A stretch of DNA of 6,201 bases, taken from Alphaproteobacteria bacterium. GTDB taxonomy: Bacteria; Pseudomonadota; Alphaproteobacteria; Rhizobiales; Rhizobiaceae. Made by a program: the position numbers and the translations under genes. Position 1 is the stretch's first letter. Each line of letters opens with the position of its first letter. The notes below the pieces were generated by a model that had not been told where the DNA came from, searched no databases, and saw nothing but the letters and a program-made list of their open reading frames with translations. The stretch is from assembly GCA_017308345.1 (NCBI GenBank), contig JAFKFE010000438.1:1-6201 (forward strand), read 5' to 3'. This document shows positions 1 through 5,223 of this stretch, piece after piece.

Positions 1-1553
1 CGGTCATGCGGCGCGATGACGATGACCGGCATGTTCTCGTCGATCAGCGCGATCGGGCCGTGTTTCAGTTCGCCCGCCGCATAGCCCTCGGCGTGGATGT
101 AAGAGATTTCCTTGAGCTTCAGCGCGCCTTCCATGGCCAGCGGGAAATTGGTGTCGCGGCCGAGATAGAGCACATCGGAATAGCGCGAGATCTCGCGCGC
201 GATCCGTTCGATCTGCTCTTCGAGCTTCAGCACCTGGTTGGCGTAGCGCGGCGCTTCCGACAAAGCGCGCACCAACGCCTTCTCCTCCTCAGCCGAAATC
301 GTGCCGCGCGCCACGCCGGCCCGCACGGCAAGCGAAGCCAGCACCGAGAGCTGGCAGGTGAAAGCCTTGGTCGAGGCGACGCCGATCTCCGGCCCGGCAA
401 GCGTCGGCAGCACGACGTCGGATTCACGCGCCATGGTCGATTCGCGCACATTGACGACCGCGCCGATCTTCATGCCGGCCTGCCGGCAATAGCGCAGCGA
501 GGCCAGCGTGTCGGCGGTCTCGCCCGACTGCGAGATGAAGAAGGCCGCGTCGCTCGCCGACAGCGGCATCTCGCGATAGCGGAACTCGGATGCGACATCG
601 ATATCGACCGGCAGACGCGCATAGCGCTCGAACCAGTATTTCGAGATCAACCCGGCGAGATAGGCGGAGAGCGCCAGCCGGCCGATCCTGGCGAAGTCGA
701 ACGGCAGGTCGAGCGGCTTCGAGGAGCCCGAGACGAAATCCACGTAATGCGCCAGCGTGTGCGAGATCACCTCTGGCTGCTCGTGGATTTCCTTTTCCAT
801 GAAATGCCGGCGGTTGCCCTTGTCGACCATGAAGCTGGTCGACAGCGACTGCTGGCGCTTGCGGTCGACCTTGTTGCCGTCGATGTCGTAGATGGTGACG
901 CCGTCGTGGCGCACCACCGCCCAGTCGCCGTCCTCGAGATAGGTGATCGAGTTGGTGAAGGGCGCCAGCGCGATGGCGTCCGAGCCCAGGAACATCTCGC
1001 CATCGCCATGGCCGACGGCCAGAGGCGGGCCGTTGCGGGCGCCGACGATCAGGTCCTCGTCGCCCTTGAACATGATCGCCAGGGCGAAGGCGCCCGAGAG
1101 GCGCTTCAGCGCCGCATGCGCGGCTTCCACCGGCTTCAGCCCCCTGGCGAGCTCGCGCGCCACCAGATGCGCGACGACCTCGGTGTCGGTCTGCGAGGCG
1201 AATTTGTAGCCGTCGCGGGTCAGTTCGTCGCGCAGCTCGGCGAAATTCTCGATGATGCCGTTATGGACGATGGCGACGCCGTCGGAGAAATGCGGATGCG
1301 CGTTGGTCTCATTGGGCACGCCGTGCGTCGCCCAGCGCGTGTGGCCGATGCCGATCGTGCCGCCGAGCGGCTCTTCCTTCAGCCGGCGTTCGAGGTTGAT
1401 GAGCTTGCCTTCGGCGCGGCGGCGGCCAAGCTCGCCATGCTCGACGGTGGCGACGCCGGCCGAGTCATAACCGCGATATTCAAGCCGCTTCAGCGCGTCG
1501 ACAATAAGCGGCGCGACCTGTGAATGGCCGACAATTCCAACGATACCGCACAT
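1..1553 (-). CDS. glmS: Glutamine--fructose-6-phosphate aminotransferase (isomerizing), 3' end cut by window edge, with a 4-residue in-frame gap in SIS domain 1
   Basis: Converts fructose-6-phosphate plus glutamine to glucosamine-6-phosphate, the first committed step to UDP-GlcNAc, in the cytoplasm. Translation from ATG 1553 begins MCGIVGIVG, so the N-terminal nucleophile Cys2 follows the removable Met and fixes the start. The glutaminase domain (about 1-220) has RWATHG at 73-78, NGIIEN at 98-103 and TDTE at 122-125. The SIS1 domain (about 285-420) has SQSGETADT at 341-349. SIS2 has KEISYIHAE at 481-489 and ELKHGP at 495-500. The window holds 517 codons; the family is about 607 residues, so roughly 90 C-terminal residues, including the catalytic lysine near the C-terminus, lie outside. 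Oddity: where the family reads ACGTS/ACGTA followed by Y, this protein reads LSA-YLAG (A297-Y298), lacking the four motif residues. No frameshift or stop is present. A weak GGGGG Shine-Dalgarno-like run lies 8 nt before the ATG. Identity is certain; whether the synthase half is active is doubtful. Confidence 0.95.
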   Translation of the reverse strand, partial: MCGIVGIVGHSQVAPLIVDALKRLEYRGYDSAGVATVEHGELGRRRAEGKLINLERRLKEEPLGGTIGIGHTRWATHGVPNETNAHPHFSDGVAIVHNGIIENFAELRDELTRDGYKFASQTDTEVVAHLVARELARGLKPVEAAHAALKRLSGAFALAIMFKGDEDLIVGARNGPPLAVGHGDGEMFLGSDAIALAPFTNSITYLEDGDWAVVRHDGVTIYDIDGNKVDRKRQQSLSTSFMVDKGNRRHFMEKEIHEQPEVISHTLAHYVDFVSGSSKPLDLPFDFARIGRLALSAYLAGLISKYWFERYARLPVDIDVASEFRYREMPLSASDAAFFISQSGETADTLASLRYCRQAGMKIGAVVNVRESTMARESDVVLPTLAGPEIGVASTKAFTCQLSVLASLAVRAGVARGTISAEEEKALVRALSEAPRYANQVLKLEEQIERIAREISRYSDVLYLGRDTNFPLAMEGALKLKEISYIHAEGYAAGELKHGPIALIDENMPVIVIAPHD

Positions 1554-1570
1554 GGCGCTTGCCCCCGATT

Positions 1571-1608
1571 CCCAGCGGAAAACCCAGCGTTATCTAGGGA
1601 TCGCTGGG
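1571..1608 (-). promoter_or_regulatory. Stem-loop/operator candidate in the glmS upstream region
   Basis: A 7-bp perfect inverted repeat (CCCAGCG at 1583-1589, CGCTGGG at 1602-1608 on the plus strand) encloses 12 nt. A second copy of CCCAGCG lies at 1571-1577, so either copy can pair with 1602-1608. On the minus strand the first hairpin is followed by TTTTCC. The enclosed minus-strand sequence contains TAGATA (1592-1597), which could be a sigma-70 -10 box for glmS, with a poor TTTCGC -35 at 17-bp spacing. It may be an operator over the promoter or a leader RNA structure about 20-55 nt before the start codon. Base pairing is seen; function is inferred. Confidence 0.35.
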
Positions 1609-1633
1609 CAGTCGCGAAAGTCACTTTGCGTTT

Positions 1634-1660
1634 CGTTCCGTGTCAGCGGAACGGTCTTTT
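1634..1660 (+). terminator. Terminator-like hairpin in the glmS/hypothetical-gene spacer
   Basis: CGTTCCG (1634-1640), a 6-nt loop, then CGGAACG (1647-1653) form a perfect 7-bp stem, followed on the plus strand by GTCTTTT (1654-1660). The shape fits a short intrinsic terminator reading rightward. However, no annotated plus-strand gene ends before it, so it could stop antisense or small-RNA transcription, or be a DNA dyad bound by a protein. The next gene starts about 105 bp downstream. Confidence 0.35.
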
Positions 1661-1766
1661 GCTCCATGCACCATGCCATACGGCGCTTGCAATCCGGTTA
1701 CTCCAATTGTTCGCCTTTTCAGGCATTTGGTTCTCTTTCCGGCAGGATTTGGCTAAATATAGGGTC

Positions 1767-2135
1767 ATGAGCGAGCCCACCACGACACTCTGGCGTCCGG
1801 TCGGACCGAAGGAGCTGGAACTGATCAAGGCTTCAGGCATGCGCGAGTTTCCGCCACGCCTGCCGGACCAGCCGATTTTCTATCCCGTGCTCACCGAAGC
1901 CTATGCCGTCCAGATTGCCCGTGACTGGAATGTGCCAGCCAGCGGCTCCGGCTTCGTGACGCGGTTCGAGGTCCTGAAAAGCTTCCTCGACGACTATCGC
2001 GTCGAGCACGCCGGCAGCAGGGCGCATCTCGAATACTGGATACCCGCCGAAGACCTGCCTCGATTCAACAAGGCGATCGTCGGCAAAATCGAGGTGACGG
2101 CGGCCTTCGGCGAAACCATCGAAAGCACCGCCTGA
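1767..2135 (+). CDS. Conserved hypothetical protein, 122 aa (database name sometimes 'ADP-ribosylation/crystallin J1')
   Basis: A small soluble protein beginning MSEPTTTLWRPVGPKELEL. It has no signal peptide or membrane segment. I recognise the pattern (LWRPVGP near residues 8-14, PPRLPDQPIFYPVL around 30-43, ARDWNVPASGSGFVTRFEV around 50-68, LEYWIPAEDL around 90-99) from proteobacterial proteins often labelled 'ADP-ribosylation/crystallin J1'. That label rests on weak similarity and should not be read as a demonstrated enzyme activity. The start at 1767 is preferred because the family-like sequence begins there; upstream in-frame codons back to 1524 run through the spacer and into antisense glmS. 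No well-placed Shine-Dalgarno is present: AGGG lies only 2 nt before the ATG. CTAAATAT at 1753-1760 sits where a -10 box for a near-leaderless transcript would be. The gene is convergent with glmU, with 4 bp between the stop codons. Confidence 0.8.
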   Translation: MSEPTTTLWRPVGPKELELIKASGMREFPPRLPDQPIFYPVLTEAYAVQIARDWNVPASGSGFVTRFEVLKSFLDDYRVEHAGSRAHLEYWIPAEDLPRFNKAIVGKIEVTAAFGETIESTA

Positions 2136-2139
2136 AACG

Positions 2140-3510
2140 CTATTCCGCCGCGGCCTTCTTCTTCGCCGCGGCGGCCGACGCAAAGCGCTCGCGCAATTCC
2201 TTGCCCTTGCCGGGGATCGTCTTCTGGCGAGCGCGACCGAAGGCCAGCGCGTCATCGGGCACGCTTTCGGTGATGACGCTTCCCGAGGCGATGTAGCCGC
2301 CCTTGCCGATCGTGACCGGCGCCACCAGCGACGAGTTCGAGCCGACAAAGGCCCCCTCGCCGATATCGGTGAAGAATTTGGAGTAGCCGTCGTAATTGCA
2401 GGTGATGGTGCCGGCGCCGATATTGGCCGCGGCGCCCACGCGCGCGTCGCCAATATAGGTCAGATGGTTGACCTTGGCGCCCTCCTCGATCGTCGCCTGC
2501 TTGACCTCGCAGAAATTGCCGACCTTTGCCTTGTTGCGAAGATCCGCGCCCGGCCTGAGCCGCGCGAACGGCCCGACATCGCAGTTCGAGGCGATCGTCG
2601 CGCCCTCGATATGGCTGAAGGCGTGGATCTTGGCGCCCGAGGCGATCCTGACGCCTGGCCCGAACCAGACATTCGGCTCGACGATCGTGTCGGCGCCGAT
2701 CTCGGTATCATACGAGAAATAGACGGTTTCAGGGGCGATCAGCGTCACGCCGGCAAGCATCACCTCGCGCCGCCTGCGCGCCTGCCAGATCGCTTCCGCC
2801 TCGGCAAGCTCGGCCCGGTTGTTGATGCCGAGCGCGCTTTCGAAGCCTGCCTCCGTCGCCACCACGTCGAGCCCCTCCGCGCCGGCGATCTCGACGATAT
2901 CGGTCAGGTAGAACTCGCCCTTGGCGTTGTTGTTGCCGACCTTGTCGAGCAGCCGAAGCGCATGCTTGCCCGCTACCGCCATCATTCCGGCGTTGCAGAA
3001 GCCGATCTTCTTCTCCTCCTCGGAACAGTCCTTTTCCTCGCGGATGGCGACCAAGTGGCCACCTTCCTCGATCAGCCGGCCATAACCAGTCGGATTGGGT
3101 GGACGAAAGCCGATCACCGCGACGGCGGCACCTTCCGCCAGTTTCCTCCGCGCGGCAGCCAACGCCTGCGCATCGATCAGCGGCGTATCGCCGAACATGA
3201 CGAGAATGTCGTCATAACCCTTTGATATCGCTTCGCGGGCGGCAAGCACCGCATGCGCGGTGCCCAACCGCTTCTCCTGCACGAAGGTCTCGGCCTTGGG
3301 CGCGAATTTCTGCGCCGCCTTGCGCATATCCTCTGCCCCATGGCCGATCACCAGCGCCAGGCCAGTTGCGCCGGCCGCCTCCGCCGCCTTTACCACGTGA
3401 GCCACCATCGGCAGGCCGGCAATGGCATGCAGCACCTTGGGCATGGCGCTTTTCATGCGCGTGCCCTCGCCGGCGGCGAGGATGACGGAAAGGCAGGATC
3501 TCTGGCTCAT
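2140..3510 (-). CDS. glmU: Bifunctional UDP-N-acetylglucosamine diphosphorylase / glucosamine-1-phosphate N-acetyltransferase
   Basis: Cytoplasmic two-domain enzyme: it acetylates glucosamine-1-phosphate with acetyl-CoA, then uses UTP to give UDP-GlcNAc for peptidoglycan and lipid A. The 456-residue protein (stop TAG) matches the family's usual length. The N-terminal pyrophosphorylase domain shows LAAGEGTRM at 11-19, Lys25 in PKVLH, Gln78 and GT at 83-84, the metal-binding Asp of FGDTPL at 108, and Asn230 in GINNR. The C-terminal left-handed beta-helix shows [10 protein letters not shown] at 313-322, Lys337, HLTYIGD from His349, and [13 protein letters not shown] at 363-375. The helix is shorter than in E. 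coli by about one coil, as I recall for other alphaproteobacteria. The tail is Ala/Lys-rich. ATG 3510 is chosen: a TTG three codons upstream (3519) is also in frame, but homologues begin near the ATG and Lys25 then matches E. coli numbering. Neither start has a clear Shine-Dalgarno. All key residues appear intact. Confidence 0.97.
   Translation of the reverse strand: MSQRSCLSVILAAGEGTRMKSAMPKVLHAIAGLPMVAHVVKAAEAAGATGLALVIGHGAEDMRKAAQKFAPKAETFVQEKRLGTAHAVLAAREAISKGYDDILVMFGDTPLIDAQALAAARRKLAEGAAVAVIGFRPPNPTGYGRLIEEGGHLVAIREEKDCSEEEKKIGFCNAGMMAVAGKHALRLLDKVGNNNAKGEFYLTDIVEIAGAEGLDVVATEAGFESALGINNRAELAEAEAIWQARRRREVMLAGVTLIAPETVYFSYDTEIGADTIVEPNVWFGPGVRIASGAKIHAFSHIEGATIASNCDVGPFARLRPGADLRNKAKVGNFCEVKQATIEEGAKVNHLTYIGDARVGAAANIGAGTITCNYDGYSKFFTDIGEGAFVGSNSSLVAPVTIGKGGYIASGSVITESVPDDALAFGRARQKTIPGKGKELRERFASAAAAKKKAAAE
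2145..2174. terminator. GC-only hairpin at the convergent gene ends (inside the glmU 3' end)
   Basis: CCGCCGCGGC (2145-2154) and GCCGCGGCGG (2165-2174) form a perfect 10-bp stem with a 10-nt loop. It starts 10 nt after the stop codon of the plus-strand hypothetical gene and lies within the last codons of glmU, encoding its Ala/Lys-rich tail. No U-tract follows on either strand, so it is not a standard intrinsic terminator. It could still slow polymerase or protect 3' ends of both converging transcripts. It may also be only a by-product of Ala (GCC/GCG) codons around a Lys run. Confidence 0.35.
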
Positions 3511-3545
3511 GGAGGACAACCGTATGAAATGATTTGAATCAACGC

Positions 3546-3574
3546 ATGCTAGCAGCGGCGTGATGCTGCACCAA
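3546..3574 (-). promoter_or_regulatory. Probable sigma-70 promoter for glmU
   Basis: On the minus strand TTGGTG (3569-3574) and TAGCAT (3546-3551) are separated by exactly 17 bp. Transcription would begin near 3539, giving a leader of about 29 nt before the glmU ATG at 3510. This suggests glmU can be transcribed on its own and not only by read-through from ccdA. Confidence 0.45.
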
Positions 3575-3610
3575 TGCGGTTAAATTCCGGTGAGACGGCT
3601 GAGCGGCTGG

Positions 3611-3639
3611 CTTTCGATCGGCGAACCCGCCTTTCGATC
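3611..3639. repeat. Paired 9-bp direct repeat upstream of glmU
   Basis: CTTTCGATC occurs at 3611-3619 and again at 3631-3639, an exact 20-bp period or about two helical turns, in the ccdA-glmU spacer. It lies about 37 bp upstream of the proposed glmU -35 box, on the same face of the helix, as activator half-sites often do. No regulator is identified and chance is possible. Confidence 0.3.
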
Positions 3640-3657
3640 CAGCTCCCAGGCGGCAAC

Positions 3658-4404
3658 TCAGCCCAACCGCCCGAGCACCGGGAAATTCTCCAGCAGCCAG
3701 TAGGATGTGCTCTGCACGCCGCCGGTGAGGAAGAACAGGCCGGCGACGACCAGCAGCGCGCCGATCGCCTTCTCGACGCGGCCGAGATGGACGCGGAATT
3801 GGCCGAGGAACCGCATGAAGGCGCCGGAGAACAGCGCCGCGACCAGGAACGGGATGCCGAGGCCAAGCGAGTAAGCGGCAAGCAGCAACGCGCCCTCGCC
3901 CACCGTCTCGCGCCCGCCGGCCAAAGTCAGGATCGGCCCCAGAACCGGGCCGATGCAGGGCGTCCAGCCGAAAGCGAAGGCAAGCCCCATGACATAGGCC
4001 GCGGCCATGTTGGCCGGTTTGCCCTGCGACTGGAAGCGCGCCTCGCGCGAGAGCAGAGGGATGCGCAATATGCCGAGAAAGTTCAGGCCCATGATGATGA
4101 TGAGCGCGCCCGCCACCATCGCCAGCGGCTCCTGCCAGATGCGCAGCAGACGGCCGATGGTCGAGGCGCCGGCACCAAGCGCGACAAACACCGTGGAGAA
4201 GCCGAGCACGAAGGCGAGCGAGGCATAAAGCAGCGCGCCGCGCGTGCCTTCCCGCGCCGTCACGCCATGATTGCCGCGGAAATCGTCGACCGAGACGCCG
4301 GCCATGTAGCAGAGATACGGCGGCACCAGCGGCAGCACGCAAGGTGACAGGAACGATATCGCCCCTGCCCCGACCGCGCTGACATAGCCAATGTCCAATG
4401 CCAT
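3658..4404 (-). CDS. ccdA: CcdA-family cytochrome c biogenesis / thiol-disulfide electron-transfer membrane protein
   Basis: Polytopic inner-membrane protein of the CcdA/DsbD-beta family (248 aa, usual length about 220-250). It moves reducing equivalents from cytoplasmic thioredoxin to periplasmic thiol proteins, for example in cytochrome c maturation or disulfide repair. Six hydrophobic segments fit roughly residues 6-30, 58-80, 92-114, 132-160, 170-196 and 210-230. The redox pair is visible: Cys22 in LSPCVLPLVPPY and Cys150 in FGWTPCIGP, each in the family's Pro-Cys context in TM1 and TM4. There is no fused thioredoxin domain as in full DsbD. The start at ATG 4404 is preferred over in-frame TTG 4461, because that TTG is part of the probable -35 box and the extra 19 residues are basic and unlike the family. 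GGACGA just upstream may serve as Shine-Dalgarno. The gene ends 147 bp before glmU, same strand. The name ccdA is by family; dsbD-like is a possible alternative label. Confidence 0.9.
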   Translation of the reverse strand: MALDIGYVSAVGAGAISFLSPCVLPLVPPYLCYMAGVSVDDFRGNHGVTAREGTRGALLYASLAFVLGFSTVFVALGAGASTIGRLLRIWQEPLAMVAGALIIIMGLNFLGILRIPLLSREARFQSQGKPANMAAAYVMGLAFAFGWTPCIGPVLGPILTLAGGRETVGEGALLLAAYSLGLGIPFLVAALFSGAFMRFLGQFRVHLGRVEKAIGALLVVAGLFFLTGGVQSTSYWLLENFPVLGRLG

Positions 4405-4432
4405 TTCGTCCGCCCTGATTGTGCTGGCGCCG

Positions 4433-4461
4433 ATATAGCGACGCGGACGGCTCTTCGCCAA
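4433..4461 (-). promoter_or_regulatory. Probable housekeeping promoter for ccdA
   Basis: On the minus strand TTGGCG (4456-4461), a 17-bp spacer and CTATAT (4433-4438) fit the alphaproteobacterial sigma-70 pattern (CTTGAC-N17-CTATAT). The predicted start near 4426 gives a leader of about 22 nt to ATG 4404 and excludes the upstream alternative start. Confidence 0.5.
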
Positions 4462-4493
4462 TCACCATTGTGTGGCCCGCCGCCGCTCATCAA

Positions 4494-4519
4494 GGAAGAA
4501 ACAGCCGCGCCGATGCGTT
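4494..4519 (+). promoter_or_regulatory. Near-match to an EcfG (general stress response) promoter
   Basis: GGAAG (4494-4498), 17 bp, then CGTT (4516-4519) resembles the alphaproteobacterial EcfG/RpoE2 consensus GGAAC-N16/17-CGTT with one mismatch (G for the last C). The distance to ATG 4569 is suitable for a leader of about 40 nt. No convincing sigma-70 promoter was seen for this gene. The mismatch falls at a well-conserved base, so this is tentative. Confidence 0.3.
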
Positions 4520-4568
4520 GTCGGGATGAGCGCGTGATTGCCGCGCGCTTGTTCTCAGGGAGATTATC

Positions 4569-4946
4569 ATGAAAGCGATCGCACTCGGATTTGCCGCTCT
4601 GCTGCTTGGCACCGCCGCGTCCCAGGCCGCCGAGGCCTGGAAGGAAGCCGATGTCGGCGGCACGAAGATCTACACCGACGTCAAGGGCATGACGCTCTAC
4701 ACCTTCGACAAGGACGAGAAGGGCAAATCCAACTGCTACGACAAATGCGCCGCCAACTGGCCGCCGCTGAAGGCAGAGGCCGGCGCCAAGGCCGACGACG
4801 AATGGACGGTCGTCGACCGCACCGACGGCACCAAGATGTGGGCCTATGACGGCAAGCCGGTCTATACCTTCGTCAAGGACAAGAAGGCCGGCGACATGAC
4901 TGGCGAAGGCGTCGCCGGCGCCTGGCACGTCGTCAAGGCCGATTGA
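4569..4946 (+). CDS. Secreted COG4315-family protein with Yx(FWY)xxD motifs
   Basis: A 125-residue exported protein of the COG4315 'predicted lipoprotein with conserved Yx(FWY)xxD motif' family (Pfam Lipoprotein_15 repeat), function unknown. Residues 1-20 form a signal peptide (MKAIALGFAALLLGTAASQA, probable cut ASQA-AE). No lipobox cysteine is present, so this member is probably periplasmic and soluble, not a lipoprotein. Two motif copies are visible: YTFDKD at 44-49, followed by a CxxxC pair (Cys56, Cys60) and NWPPL, and YTFVKD at 99-104 after WAYDGKP. The mature protein is rich in Lys and Asp. A strong Shine-Dalgarno AGGGAGA (4557-4563) lies 5 nt before the ATG. The gene is divergent from ccdA (164-bp spacer) and followed by a hairpin, so it is probably monocistronic. 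The CxxxC pair beside a CcdA gene hints at redox chemistry, but this is inference. Confidence 0.88.
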   Translation: MKAIALGFAALLLGTAASQAAEAWKEADVGGTKIYTDVKGMTLYTFDKDEKGKSNCYDKCAANWPPLKAEAGAKADDEWTVVDRTDGTKMWAYDGKPVYTFVKDKKAGDMTGEGVAGAWHVVKAD

Positions 4947-4967
4947 GTTCGGGCCACCCGGCGATCC

Positions 4968-4995
4968 GGCTGCCGGCTCCGTTGATCCGGCAGCC
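4968..4995 (+). terminator. Probable terminator after the COG4315-family gene
   Basis: GGCTGCCGG (4968-4976) and CCGGCAGCC (4987-4995) form a perfect 9-bp stem with a 10-nt loop, 21 nt after the stop codon. The downstream stretch (AGCCATCTTTACC) has only a short T run, so it is a weak intrinsic terminator or a 3'-end stabiliser. Confidence 0.5.
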
Positions 4996-5066
4996 AGCCA
5001 TCTTTACCGGTCGTCCGCCTGGTTCGAGGCGCGCACGCCTCCATCCCCAAAAATGTGATCTTTGCC

Positions 5067-5085
5067 ATACACTCTTAGAGTGTAT
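5067..5085. promoter_or_regulatory. Perfect 19-bp palindrome, likely operator
   Basis: ATACACTCT (5067-5075), a single central T, and AGAGTGTAT (5077-5085) form a perfect inverted repeat that is AT-richer than its surroundings. Arms of 9 bp around one base are typical of binding sites for dimeric regulators such as MarR, TetR or GntR types. It lies about 140 bp upstream of topA and 120 bp after the preceding gene. No regulator gene lies next to it in the window and I do not recognise the motif. Confidence 0.5.
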
Positions 5086-5120
5086 CGCCGATCGCCGCTT
5101 CCCAAATTGGCCGCTTCCCC

Positions 5121-5149
5121 TTGACCGATTGCAAAAGCACGGCCATGTG
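5121..5149 (+). promoter_or_regulatory. Possible topA promoter
   Basis: TTGACC (5121-5126), preceded by C as in the alphaproteobacterial CTTGAC box, is followed at 17 bp by CATGTG (5144-5149), a poor -10. The leader to ATG 5224 would be about 68 nt. The palindrome at 5067-5085 would lie about 35 bp upstream of the -35 box, a position suiting an activator more than a simple blocking repressor. Confidence 0.3.
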
Positions 5150-5223
5150 AGCGACGAAAAGAGTGGGATTTCGTCGTGCGTCGCGGAGTTCTTCCGCCAC
5201 CTCACAGCTGATTAAGAGACCTC

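Noticed and set aside
6..1523. 505-codon open frame on the plus strand antisense to glmS
   Set aside because: It is a shadow of the GC-rich glmS codons. Its translation is Arg/Asp/Val-rich with no recognisable domain, while the minus strand encodes canonical GlmS motifs.
1648..1652. GGAAC on both strands of the 1634-1653 dyad as an EcfG promoter
   Set aside because: No CGTT lies at 16-17 bp spacing on either strand; the GGAACs are the two arms of the hairpin.
1524..1766. N-terminal extension of the hypothetical protein back to ATG 1524
   Set aside because: It would run antisense through the glmS start and through two hairpins; the family-like sequence begins at Met 1767.
2464..3225. 253-codon open frame on the plus strand antisense to glmU
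   Set aside because: Mirror of glmU codons with low-complexity composition; glmU on the minus strand is intact.
3511..3519. TTG start for glmU three codons upstream
   Set aside because: It has no better ribosome site, and homologue N-termini align with ATG 3510.
3539..4468. 309-codon minus-strand frame overlapping ccdA, and the 257-codon plus-strand frame at 3574-4347
   Set aside because: Both are alternate-frame shadows of ccdA. Neither has membrane segments or known motifs, whereas the ccdA frame has both redox cysteines and six hydrophobic segments.
4943..5215. 90-codon open frames on both strands in the spacer before topA
   Set aside because: They overlap the terminator hairpin and palindrome, lack a ribosome site and any recognisable domain, and have random-looking composition.
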